Shown here: positions 49,321 to 57,137 of the stretch, piece after piece
Numbering within the stretch: position 1 is the stretch's first letter
How the letters are laid out: each line of letters starts with the position of its first letter
Assembly: GCF_000379485.1 (NCBI RefSeq)
Contig: NZ_KB902299.1
Location: 186,001 to 250,000 of the forward strand
Direction of reading: 5' to 3'
DNA length: 64,000 nt
Source of the DNA: Wenxinia marina DSM 24838
GTDB lineage: Bacteria; Pseudomonadota; Alphaproteobacteria; Rhodobacterales; Rhodobacteraceae
Translations under genes and position numbers: made by a program
The notes under the pieces: model-generated
Told to the model about the DNA's origin: nothing
Databases searched by the model: none
What the model saw: only the letters and a program-made list of their open reading frames with translations

Positions 49321-49627
49321 ATGGAAATCGACGCCCTCGCCGCCGCGCCGCACTCGGCCAGCCCGCCCGGCTGGATGTGCGGCGCCTGCTGATCCAGGTG
49401 GGGCCGGACGGCCTGCCCGCCGGCAGGATCGCCTCCCGCGTGGGCTGGACGCCATGGTCGCGCACCCGATCCTCGTGAACCGCACGATCGTCTGCACGCC
49501 TTTGGGCGGCCGCCTGTGCCGGCCGTCCGAAACGGTGCTCGACCTCCTCGACCCGCGGCCGGCGCTGCCCCTCGTCGACAGCGACGGCGCGGTCGTCCTC
49601 GATGTGGACGGGCGCCGCCCCGAGTGA
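49321..49627 (+). pseudogene. Remnant of an arsR-arsC arsenic locus joined by deletion
   Basis: The start (MEIDALAA) leads, after a frameshift near 49350, into LGQPARLDVRRLLIQVGPDG then LPAGRIASRVG, the N-terminal part of an ArsR-type repressor. It then passes directly into LDAMVAHPILVNRTIVCTPL, GGRLCRPSETVLDLLD and a final ...DGRRPE-stop, the C-terminal third of a glutaredoxin-type arsenate reductase. The DNA-binding half of ArsR and the catalytic N-terminal half of ArsC are gone. Neither product can work. It records loss of an ars operon. Confidence 0.75.
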
Positions 49628-49703
49628 CGCCGCCCGCCCGACCTTTACCCGGCCCGCGAATTTCTTATATGTTCTCTCGGGATTGCCAGCCGGGGAGCCG
49701 GAC

Positions 49704-50075
49704 ATGAATGCCGAAGCGAAGTTCGAAGGCCAGGTGGAAGGGGCGCCGCTGATCGCTCCGTCCACGACGGAGCATCCGCTGTATGAGCAGATCGTCGAGG
49801 CCTGCCGCACCGTCTACGATCCGGAGATCCCGGTGAACATCTACGACCTCGGCCTCGTCTACACGATCGACATCAACGCCGAGAACGAGGTCAGGATCGT
49901 CATGACCCTCACCGCCCCCGGCTGCCCCGTCGCGGGCGAAATGCCGGGCTGGGTGGCCGGCGCGGTGGAGCCGCTGCCGGGCGTCAAGCAGGTCGACGTG
50001 GATCTGACGTGGGAGCCTCAGTGGGGCATGGACATGATGTCCGACGAGGCTCGGCTCGAACTCGGCTTCATGTAA
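49704..50075 (+). CDS. sufT: SufT-like Fe-S assembly protein (MIP18/DUF59)
   Basis: A 123-aa protein. LYEQIVEACRTVYDPEIPVN then IYDLGLVYTIDINAENEVRI is the DUF59 core; MTLTAPGCPVAGEMPGWVAG carries the conserved Cys region, and VDLTWEPQWGMDMMSDEARL closes the fold. It helps maturation of iron-sulfur proteins in the Suf pathway. An IscA-type carrier gene lies 1.8 kb downstream. The ATG follows a GGGGAG-type site. Confidence 0.9.
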   Translation: MNAEAKFEGQVEGAPLIAPSTTEHPLYEQIVEACRTVYDPEIPVNIYDLGLVYTIDINAENEVRIVMTLTAPGCPVAGEMPGWVAGAVEPLPGVKQVDVDLTWEPQWGMDMMSDEARLELGFM

Positions 50076-50160
50076 CGCCGGTTCCTGTCCGCAGGCCGTG
50101 GAACTCCGGCCGATCGCGTCACGTTGAGCGGTCATCCCGCGCACGCCGCCGACAGGACCG

Positions 50161-51822
50161 ATGACAGGCACGATCCGGACCCTTCTCGCCGCGCTCCTCG
50201 CCTGCCTCGTCGCCGCGTCGTCCCTTCCCGCCGCCGCACAGGACGCCGGCTTCGACGTGGACGCCCTGAACGAAGGCCTCGCCCCGCCGCCCGACTGGCT
50301 CGATCGCTCGACCCCGCAGGGGACGATGGAGAGCCTGCAGACCGCCGCCGGCATCGGCGACTGGGCGGCGGCCGCCCACCTGCTCGACCTCACCGCCGTG
50401 GACCCGGACGAGCAGACCGATGCCGGGGCGGAACTGGCGCAGGGCCTCTTCGGCGTGCTCGAACGCAAGGTGGTCATCGACTGGTGGGACCTGCCGGACC
50501 GGCCCGACGGCGCGCTCGAGCCGGGGGACGACGATCCGGCCATCGCGCTGACCCCCCGCAGTTCGATCCGGCTCTGGACGCTGGACCTGGGGGACCGGAC
50601 GGTCCCGATCCGCCTGAACCGCCTCCAGCCGCCGGACGGCGACCCTGTCTGGGTCTTCTCGGCCGCCACGGTCCGTAACATCCCCGCCCTGCGCGATCTG
50701 TACCAGCCCTCCTGGGTCGAACGCTCGATCCCCGACCCGCTGCGCAACGACGCGCTCTGGGGTCTCGAATACTGGGAACTGGTCGCCCTGCCCCTCGTCC
50801 TGCTTATGACGGGCGGGGCGGGCTGGTTGCTGTGGCGGATCCTCGGCCGGATCGGCAGCGCGATGGAGGGGCGCGGCGGCGGCCTCGTCGTCGCGGCCCG
50901 GGCGCCGCTGACGCTCGCCCTCGTGACGCTGCTGCTGTCCACGCTGGCCGGTTCGATCCTCGTCTTCTCGGGCCGGATCGACGCGGTCTTGTCGCCGCTG
51001 ACCGCGATCCTGTTCGTCGTCGCCGCGCTGTGGCTGGTGGTGGGTCTGGGCGACGCGATCCTCGACCGGGTGATCTCTCTCGACGGAATGAACTATTCCA
51101 AGGTCGACGGCGACTACGAGGAGCGGCGGCGGACCGCGACGCGCATGGTGGCGCTGCGGCGGGCGGCGATCGTCGTCGTCGCGCTCGCCGGCATCGGCAT
51201 CGTCCTCAACGAGGTGAACGTCCTGCGGACGCTGGGCGTCTCGCTCCTCGCCTCGGCCGGGGCCCTGACGATCCTGATCGGTTTCGCCGCGCGCAACGTG
51301 CTGGCGAACATCATGGCGAGCCTGCAGATCGCGCTCAACGGGTCGGCCAAGATCGGCGACAAGCTCCTCTTCCAGGATCGCATCTGCACAGTGGAGCGGA
51401 TCAACTTCACCTTCGTGCAGCTGCTGGTCTGGACCGGCGAGCGGCTGGTCGTGCCGGTGACCGAGTTCGTGGGTGAGCCGTTCGAGAACTGGACGATGAA
51501 GGAACCGGGCCTGACCCGCATCTTCACGCTGAAGCTCGCCCACACCGCGGATGCCGAGCGGCTGCGCGCGCCCTACAACGAGATTCTCGACCGGCTGAAG
51601 TCCGACGGCGCCGAGATCGGGCCCGACGACGGTCGGGGCGTCCATGTGACCGACCACGACGTCTTCGGTCAGGACGTGCTGTTCAAGGTGCCCTGCACCA
51701 ACCCCGATACCGCCTGGACGCTGGAATGCACCGTCCGCGAAGAACTCCTGCGGGCCGCGACCCGTCTCGGCGAAGAGGCGACGCCGGTCTTCCCCGACGC
51801 CCAGCCGGCCGAGGCCGCCTGA
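50161..51822 (+). CDS. MscS-type mechanosensitive channel, 553 aa
   Basis: A signal peptide (MTGTIRTLLAALLACLVAASSLPAAAQ, cleavage ~27) is followed by a periplasmic domain to ~200, membrane segments at ~210-310, and the MscS core. Its pore helix is LTILIGFAARNVLANIMASL and its beta domain is AKIGDKLLFQDRICTVERIN. The C-terminal alpha/beta part ends AQPAEAA. It releases solutes under membrane tension. It is unrelated in layout to the DUF3772 channel at 24176 and is a second, shorter paralogue. Confidence 0.88.
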   Translation: MTGTIRTLLAALLACLVAASSLPAAAQDAGFDVDALNEGLAPPPDWLDRSTPQGTMESLQTAAGIGDWAAAAHLLDLTAVDPDEQTDAGAELAQGLFGVLERKVVIDWWDLPDRPDGALEPGDDDPAIALTPRSSIRLWTLDLGDRTVPIRLNRLQPPDGDPVWVFSAATVRNIPALRDLYQPSWVERSIPDPLRNDALWGLEYWELVALPLVLLMTGGAGWLLWRILGRIGSAMEGRGGGLVVAARAPLTLALVTLLLSTLAGSILVFSGRIDAVLSPLTAILFVVAALWLVVGLGDAILDRVISLDGMNYSKVDGDYEERRRTATRMVALRRAAIVVVALAGIGIVLNEVNVLRTLGVSLLASAGALTILIGFAARNVLANIMASLQIALNGSAKIGDKLLFQDRICTVERINFTFVQLLVWTGERLVVPVTEFVGEPFENWTMKEPGLTRIFTLKLAHTADAERLRAPYNEILDRLKSDGAEIGPDDGRGVHVTDHDVFGQDVLFKVPCTNPDTAWTLECTVREELLRAATRLGEEATPVFPDAQPAEAA

Positions 51823-51884
51823 CGCGCACCCTTGAGCCGCCCCGGCGCGGGGCCTATCTTGAGGGCCAAGCCAAGGAGGCACCG

Positions 51885-52250
51885 ATGTTCGGCATTCCCG
51901 GCAAGCAGGCCGTCACCCTCACCCCCCGCGCCGCGGCGCGCATCTCCCGCCTGATGGAGAAGGACGGGTCCAAGGGCCTGCGCCTCGGCGTCAAGAAGGG
52001 CGGCTGCGCGGGCATGGAGTACACCATGGACTTCGCGCAGGAGGTCGACCCCAACGACGAGGTGGTCGAGCAGGACGGCGCGCGGGTGATGATCGCGCCG
52101 ATGGCGCAGATGTTCCTGTTCGGCACCGAGATCGACTACGAGACGTCGCTGCTCGAGTCGGGGTTCAAGTTCCGCAATCCCAACGTCACCGAGGCGTGCG
52201 GCTGCGGCGAGTCGATCAAGTTCGACGAGACCCTGGGCGCCGCCGGCTGA
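51885..52250 (+). CDS. IscA/SufA-type iron-sulfur carrier (HesB family)
   Basis: A 121-aa protein. VTLTPRAAARISRLMEKDGS, then GLRLGVKKGGCAGMEYTMDF with the first cluster cysteine, and ACGCGESIKF with the second and third (~107-109). It receives and delivers Fe-S clusters. The ATG is preceded by AAGGAGG at good spacing. A TfoX-N gene follows after 1 bp, so the two are probably co-transcribed. Confidence 0.9.
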   Translation: MFGIPGKQAVTLTPRAAARISRLMEKDGSKGLRLGVKKGGCAGMEYTMDFAQEVDPNDEVVEQDGARVMIAPMAQMFLFGTEIDYETSLLESGFKFRNPNVTEACGCGESIKFDETLGAAG

Positions 52251-52251
52251 C

Positions 52252-52575
52252 ATGGCCGTCTCGGCCGAGGATGCCGATTTCGCCCGCGAGCTTTTCGCCG
52301 GCGTCGGCCCCCTGACCACGCGCAGGATGATGGGAGGCCTCTGCCTCTACGCGGACGGCACCATCTTCGCCATCGTCCGCTCGGACGGTGCGATCCTCCT
52401 CAAGGGGGCGGGCGCCATGGCCACGCGGATGGAGGCCGACGGCTGGGAGAAGTGGGACTACGTCCGTTCCAACGGCGCCCGCGGCGCAATGCCCTACTGG
52501 CTGCTGCCCGACGACGTCTACGACGATCCGGACCGCGCGTCCGCCCTCGCCCGGGACGCGTTGGCCTGCCTCTAG
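52252..52575 (+). CDS. TfoX N-terminal domain protein
   Basis: A 107-aa protein. FARELFAGVGPLTTRRMMGG and LCLYADGTIFAIVRSDGAIL match TfoX-N, the short domain also found in Sxy competence regulators. The C-terminal TfoX domain is absent, as in many alphaproteobacterial homologues. The role is unknown; single TfoX-N proteins are widespread outside competence. It starts 1 bp after the IscA-type stop. Confidence 0.87.
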   Translation: MAVSAEDADFARELFAGVGPLTTRRMMGGLCLYADGTIFAIVRSDGAILLKGAGAMATRMEADGWEKWDYVRSNGARGAMPYWLLPDDVYDDPDRASALARDALACL

Positions 52576-52640
52576 ACGGATAGGCCCGGGCTGCGGGGCG
52601 TGTTACTTCCTTCTGGCACGTCACGAAGGAGGACCGCCCG

Positions 52641-53387
52641 ATGCCCCGCAAGCTCGCCGCCGGAAACTGGAAGATGAACGGCACGCTCGAGGGCCTGTCC
52701 GAGATCGCGGAGCTCGGCGGCCTGCACCGCGCCCCGTCCGTGGACATCCTGATCTGCCCGCCCGCGACGCTGCTGTCGCCGATGGCCCGCGCCGCGCAGG
52801 GCACCTCGGTCTGGATCGGCGGGCAGGACTGCCACGCCGCCGCCTCGGGCGCCCACACCGGCGACGTCTCCGCCGGGATGCTCTCCGCCGCCGGCGCCGC
52901 CTACGTCATCGTCGGGCACTCCGAGCGGCGGACGGACCACGGCGAGGACGACGGAAACGTCCGCGCCAAGGCCGAGGCAGCCTGGCGGGCCGGCCTCGTC
53001 GCCATCGTCTGCCTCGGCGAGACGCTGGAGGAGCGGGAGAGCGGCCGGGCGCTGGATGTCGTCGCCCGACAGCTCGCCGGCTCGGTGCCGGACGGCGCGA
53101 CCGCGGCGAACACGGTCGTCGCCTACGAGCCGGTCTGGGCGATCGGCACCGGAAAGGTCGCCGGACCGACCGAGATCGGCGAGGTCCACGCGGCGATGCG
53201 GGCGGCGCTGACGCAGCGGTTCGGCGACGAAGGCGCGCAGATGCGCCTGCTCTACGGCGGCTCCGTCAAGGCGTCGAACGCGGCGGAGATCTTCGCCGTG
53301 CCCCACGTCGACGGCGCCCTCGTCGGCGGCGCGAGCCTGAAGGCGTCGGACTTCTCGCCCATCGTGACGGCCCTCGAACAGGCGTAG
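52641..53387 (+). CDS. tpiA: Triosephosphate isomerase
   Basis: A 248-aa protein. [14 protein letters not shown] carries the catalytic Lys, [17 protein letters not shown] the catalytic His, and [20 protein letters not shown] the catalytic Glu and flexible loop 6. [20 protein letters not shown] and [15 protein letters not shown] close the barrel with the phosphate-binding glycines. It interconverts dihydroxyacetone phosphate and glyceraldehyde 3-phosphate. A repeat with strong hairpins starts right at the stop codon. Confidence 0.95.
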   Translation: MPRKLAAGNWKMNGTLEGLSEIAELGGLHRAPSVDILICPPATLLSPMARAAQGTSVWIGGQDCHAAASGAHTGDVSAGMLSAAGAAYVIVGHSERRTDHGEDDGNVRAKAEAAWRAGLVAIVCLGETLEERESGRALDVVARQLAGSVPDGATAANTVVAYEPVWAIGTGKVAGPTEIGEVHAAMRAALTQRFGDEGAQMRLLYGGSVKASNAAEIFAVPHVDGALVGGASLKASDFSPIVTALEQA

Positions 53388-53479
53388 GTGGGTGAAACCC
53401 ACCACGCCGGACCGGGTCGCGTCGGTGGGTTTCACCCACCCTACGGAAGGCGGCCCCGTAGGGTGGGTGAAACCCACCG
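53388..53479. repeat. Triple GGTGGGTGAAACCCACC element with a 24-bp perfect inverted repeat
   Basis: GTGGGTGAAACCCACC occurs at 53388-53403, inverted at 53424-53440, and again at 53462-53478. The last two are part of a perfect 24-bp inverted repeat (53423-53446 with 53456-53479, 9-bp loop). The element fills the space between the convergent tpiA and dctM genes, so it can serve as a bidirectional terminator. The core GGTGGGTGAAACCCACC is a recurring intergenic repeat of alphaproteobacteria. Confidence 0.75.
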
Positions 53480-53540
53480 TGCCCCGGCCGACCAACCCGC
53501 CGCGCCCCGGTGGACGGCCCCGTCCAACCCCATCACCGCC

Positions 53541-55004
53541 TCAGTTGATGATGATCTCCGGCCCCATCGTGGCGTTCGGCAGCACGGTGGAGAGCCACGG
53601 CACGTAGGTGATCAGGATCAGGAACACGAACAGCACCGCCAGGAACGGCAGGGCGGCGCGGACCACCCGCATCATGCTCATCCCCGCCACGCCCGACGTG
53701 ACGAAGAGGTTCAGGCCGACGGGCGGCGTGATCATCCCGATCTCCATGTTCACGACCATGATGATCCCGAGGTGGATCGGGTCGATCCCGAGCGAGATCG
53801 CGATCGGAAACACCAGCGGCGCGACGATGACGATCAGGCCCGACGGCTCCATGAACTGACCGCCGATGAGCAGGATCACGTTCACCACGATCAGGAACGT
53901 CACCGGCCCCAGCCCCGCCGACAGCATCGCCTCGGCGATGTGCTGCGGCACCTGCTCGTCCGTCAGCACGTGCTTGAGGATCAGCGCGTTGGCGATGATG
54001 AACATCAGCGTGATGGTCAGCTTGCCGCTCTCGAACAGGGTCTTGCGGGTGTCCCGGTGCCAGAACGCCGTCACCAGCGTCCAGGGCCGGCGGAACACGG
54101 TCGAGCGCTCGCCCAGCGGCGCGCCCTCGGCCACCGCGCTGGCCGACAGGCTGCGCGCGGGGCGCGGCGCCAGCGGGCCCATGTCGCGGTAGATGAACGT
54201 CGCCGCGATGAAGGCGTAGACCGCTGCGACCGCCGCCGCCTCGGTCGGCGTGAAGGCGCCGGGCGACCAGTAGACATAGAGCGGCGAGAGGCTGATCCAG
54301 GGATGGCCGTAGATGCCGCCCATGATGATGGCGATCAGGAACAGGCCCCAGAACGCCTCGCGGAAGCTCGTCCAGACCTCGCCCCAGCCCAGCCACTCGC
54401 CCTTGGGCATGTTCTTGATCCGCGCCATCACGTAGATCGTGACCATCAGCATGAGGCCGGCGAGGATCCCCGGAATGACGCCGGCCAGGAACATGCGCCC
54501 GACGCTGACGTCCGTCGCGCTGGCATAGACGACCATGACGATCGACGGCGGGATCAGGATGCCGAGCGTGCCGGCGTTGCAGATCACGCCCGCCGCGAAT
54601 TCCTTGGTGTAGCCGACCTGCCGCATCGCCGCGATGACGATGGAGCCGATGGCGACCACCGTCGCGGGGCTGGAACCGGAGAGCGCCGCGAACATCATGC
54701 AGGCCAGCACGCCGGCGATGGCGAGGCCGCCCTGCAGGTGCCCGACGCAGGCCACCGAGAACCGGATGATCCGCCGCGCCACGCCCCCCGTCGACATGAA
54801 CGACGAGGCGAGGACGAAGAACGGGATCGCCAGCAGCGCGGGATGCCCGGCCATCCCTTGGTACAGGGACTGCGCGATCGCCGCGAGAGAGGTGTTGGAA
54901 TAGAGCAGCTGGAAGATGATCGAGGCGAGGCCGAGCGACACCGCGATCGGCACCCCGATCAGCAGGAAGCCCACGATCATCACGAAGAGAAGGACGACCT
55001 CCAT
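53541..55004 (-). CDS. dctM: TRAP transporter large membrane subunit DctM
   Basis: A 487-aa protein with about twelve membrane segments. MMFAALSGSSPATVVAIGSI is the conserved DctM motif, followed by AGVICNAGTLGILIPPSIVM, and GMITPPVGLNLFVTSGVAGM near the C-terminus. A cytoplasmic loop at ~285-315 is charged and longer than usual. It forms the ion-coupled channel for solutes delivered by DctP. It follows dctQ after 4 bp in the leftward operon. Confidence 0.92.
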   Translation of the reverse strand: MEVVLLFVMIVGFLLIGVPIAVSLGLASIIFQLLYSNTSLAAIAQSLYQGMAGHPALLAIPFFVLASSFMSTGGVARRIIRFSVACVGHLQGGLAIAGVLACMMFAALSGSSPATVVAIGSIVIAAMRQVGYTKEFAAGVICNAGTLGILIPPSIVMVVYASATDVSVGRMFLAGVIPGILAGLMLMVTIYVMARIKNMPKGEWLGWGEVWTSFREAFWGLFLIAIIMGGIYGHPWISLSPLYVYWSPGAFTPTEAAAVAAVYAFIAATFIYRDMGPLAPRPARSLSASAVAEGAPLGERSTVFRRPWTLVTAFWHRDTRKTLFESGKLTITLMFIIANALILKHVLTDEQVPQHIAEAMLSAGLGPVTFLIVVNVILLIGGQFMEPSGLIVIVAPLVFPIAISLGIDPIHLGIIMVVNMEIGMITPPVGLNLFVTSGVAGMSMMRVVRAALPFLAVLFVFLILITYVPWLSTVLPNATMGPEIIIN

Positions 55005-55008
55005 CCCC

Positions 55009-55728
55009 TCAGCCCTCCCGGTTCATGTGGGCCACGTCCTCGACCGCGTCCTCGGCCTCGTGGCTGACGATGAGGCTCTGGCTCGCCCCGGTCCAGACGC
55101 GGCCGATGGCCTGCACGATCCGGAACAGCATCAGCGCCGCCGCGATCGGCAGGATCGTGTAGGGCACGAGGCGGGGCATGTAGTTGTACCGCTCCACGAT
55201 GATCTCCCCGCCCTCCTCGTAGGAGTTGAAGGTCGCGGACAGCCACCCCCGGAACCACTCGAACGGGATCGGCATCCGGTCCGTCTCGAAGTACGGCGTG
55301 CGGCGGGCGTCCCAGTCGATCCCGTCGGGAAGCCAGCGGCCCGTCGTCTTTGGCAGGTTCGCGAACGGTGCCCAGTAGTCCCAGGCGCCCTTGGCGATCA
55401 GCAGCGCGTAGACCAGGCACAGCAGCCCGGACAGCAGCGCCACCCAGCGCCGCGGACCCGGCGGCAGCAGGTTGGTGATCGCGTCGACCCCCAGATGCGC
55501 CGTCACCTTGAAGCCATAGGCGATGCCGAACAGCACGAGCCACGCGAACAGCGTCAGCACCACCTCGAGCGACCAGATGATCGACGAGTTGAAGCCGTAT
55601 CGCAGAACCACGTTGCAGAAGGTCAGAAGCGTCATCGCGCCGAGGATCAGCGCGATCGCCGTCTCCTCGAACCCGTTGATCCAGTTCCCGAGCCGGCTGC
55701 GCTGCCGGTAGTCCGAGACCCTGTCCAT
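55009..55728 (-). CDS. dctQ: TRAP transporter small membrane subunit DctQ
   Basis: A 239-aa protein with four membrane segments: ~22-42, ~52-72, ~92-113 and ~190-210. LILGAMTLLTFCNVVLRYGF and SLEVVLTLFAWLVLFGIAYG, then VTAHLGVDAITNLLPP, are the DctQ signature. The loop at ~125-185 is unusually long for the family. It bridges DctP and DctM. It follows dctP after an intergenic region containing a hairpin. Confidence 0.9.
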   Translation of the reverse strand: MDRVSDYRQRSRLGNWINGFEETAIALILGAMTLLTFCNVVLRYGFNSSIIWSLEVVLTLFAWLVLFGIAYGFKVTAHLGVDAITNLLPPGPRRWVALLSGLLCLVYALLIAKGAWDYWAPFANLPKTTGRWLPDGIDWDARRTPYFETDRMPIPFEWFRGWLSATFNSYEEGGEIIVERYNYMPRLVPYTILPIAAALMLFRIVQAIGRVWTGASQSLIVSHEAEDAVEDVAHMNREG

Positions 55729-55874
55729 GCTCTCGCGTCCCCCGTTCGATGGGCGTCGCCCGCCTCCCCGCGGGCCTCCGCCGTCGCTGTCGGGCCCCCG
55801 CCACGTCCCCGGTGGCGGAGGCCCGGACGCACCGCCGGTCCGGCGGCGCGCGGGCCCTGGCGGGCCCGAGGTTC

Positions 55875-55895
55875 GGCCCGGCTTCAGGCCGGGCC
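55875..55895 (-). promoter_or_regulatory. Hairpin between dctP and dctQ
   Basis: GGCCCGGC (55875-55882) pairs with GCCGGGCC (55888-55895), just past the dctP stop. Such stems between binding-protein and membrane-subunit genes partly stop transcription or protect the 5' message, giving an excess of binding protein. The gap 55729-55906 holds no gene. Confidence 0.55.
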
Positions 55896-55906
55896 GGCCA
55901 TCCGGC

Positions 55907-56911
55907 TCAGAGCGAGTCGTTGATCGCCTGCGCCGCGTCGATGTTCTCCTGGCCCACCTCTTCGGCGAACTGGTCCCAGACGGGCTTCATCACGTCGACC
56001 CAAGCCTGGCGCTGCTCGGGCGTCAGCTCGCGGATCTCGCCGCCGGCGTCGAGGATCGCCTGGCGCGCGGCGAGGTCGACCTCGTTCACCGCCGCGTTCC
56101 GCTCGGTCGTGACCTCCTGCAGGATCGTCAGGAACTGGTCCCGCACCTCGGGGTCGAGGCTGTCGAGGAAGTCGGTCGAGGTGACGACCATGTAGTCGAT
56201 CACGCCGTGCTCGGTCTGGGTGATGCCGTCCTGCACCTCGAAGAACTTCTGGCCGTAGATGTTGGACCAGGTGTTCTCCTGCCCGTCGACGACGCCGGTC
56301 TGCAGCGCGCCGTAGACCTCGGCGAACGCCATCGGCTGCGGCGAGGCGCCGAGCGCCTCCATCTGCGCGACCAGCACGTCGGACGGCTGCACGCGGAACT
56401 TCAGCCCCTCGGCATCCGACGGCTCGATCAGCGGCACGTTGGCCGACATCTGCTTCATGCCGTTGTGCCAGTAGGCGAGGCCCTGAAGGCCGCGGCGCTG
56501 CATCATGTCCAGCATGCCCTGCCCGGTCTCGGACGCCTGGAAGGCGTCGACTGCCTCGATGCTCTCGAACATGAAGGGCAGGTCGAACAGGCGGTAGGCG
56601 CGGGTGATCGACTCGAACAGCGACAGCGACGGCGCCGCCAGCTGGACGTCGCCGCGCAGCAGCGCCTCGATCACCTGCTCGTCGGTGTAGAGCGTGGAGT
56701 TCGGATAGACCTCCATGCACATCGTGCCATCCATCTCGGCGTTCACCCGCTCCATCAGGAGCTGCGCGGCGAGACCCTTGGGATGGGTGTCGGTGTTGGT
56801 GACGTGGCTGAACTTGACGACGATCTCGCCGTCGTCGCAGCCGGCCTCCTGCGCCTGCGCAGCGCCGGTGGCGGCCAGGGCGAGCGCGCTCGCGGCCAGG
56901 AACTTCTTCAT
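55907..56911 (-). CDS. dctP: TRAP transporter periplasmic binding protein DctP
   Basis: A 334-aa protein with a signal peptide (MKKFLAASALALAATGAAQA). The mature part has IVVKFSHVTNTDTHPKGLAA, VQLAAPSLSLFESITRAYRL, GLKFRVQPSDVLVAQMEALG with the carboxylate-binding Arg, and YGALQTGVVDGQENTWSNIY. All are DctP hallmarks. It captures C4-dicarboxylates such as malate, succinate and fumarate. MKKF (56911) is chosen over an upstream in-frame ATG because the signal peptide begins there. Two palindromes 170-225 bp upstream suggest control by DctD. Confidence 0.93.
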   Translation of the reverse strand: MKKFLAASALALAATGAAQAQEAGCDDGEIVVKFSHVTNTDTHPKGLAAQLLMERVNAEMDGTMCMEVYPNSTLYTDEQVIEALLRGDVQLAAPSLSLFESITRAYRLFDLPFMFESIEAVDAFQASETGQGMLDMMQRRGLQGLAYWHNGMKQMSANVPLIEPSDAEGLKFRVQPSDVLVAQMEALGASPQPMAFAEVYGALQTGVVDGQENTWSNIYGQKFFEVQDGITQTEHGVIDYMVVTSTDFLDSLDPEVRDQFLTILQEVTTERNAAVNEVDLAARQAILDAGGEIRELTPEQRQAWVDVMKPVWDQFAEEVGQENIDAAQAINDSL

Positions 56912-57084
56912 GCTGTCCTCCCTCAGACATTCTTGTGGCGTCCCCGAAGTCACCGGGGGGCGGCGCCGAGGATGACGCAGCGACGGCATGCAGCAAGAGC
57001 CTTCTGCCGCCTCGCCAGGAACGTCGTGTTATCAGGAGCTTGCCCGCCGCCTCTCGACCCCGTCCCGCTCCGCCAGCGCCCCCG

Positions 57085-57135
57085 TGTGCGGTTTCCCACA
57101 CAGGGGACGTCGGCGATTGTGCGGAAATCCGCACA
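57085..57135. promoter_or_regulatory. Paired 18-bp palindromes, candidate DctD binding sites
   Basis: TGTGCGGTTTCCCACACA (57085-57102) and TGTGCGGAAATCCGCACA (57118-57135) share TGTGCGG and are centred 33 bp apart, about three helical turns. They lie between dctD and dctP, just after the dctD stop codon. The pattern TGTGCGG-n-CCGCACA resembles DctD sites upstream of rhizobial dctA, as I recall them. No -24/-12 promoter was found downstream. Confidence 0.65.
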
Positions 57136-57137
57136 AG

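Noticed and set aside
56912-57084. Search for a sigma-54 (-24/-12) promoter upstream of dctP
   Set aside because: No GG-N10-GC match with reasonable flanks was found by eye on the dctP strand, so none is annotated.
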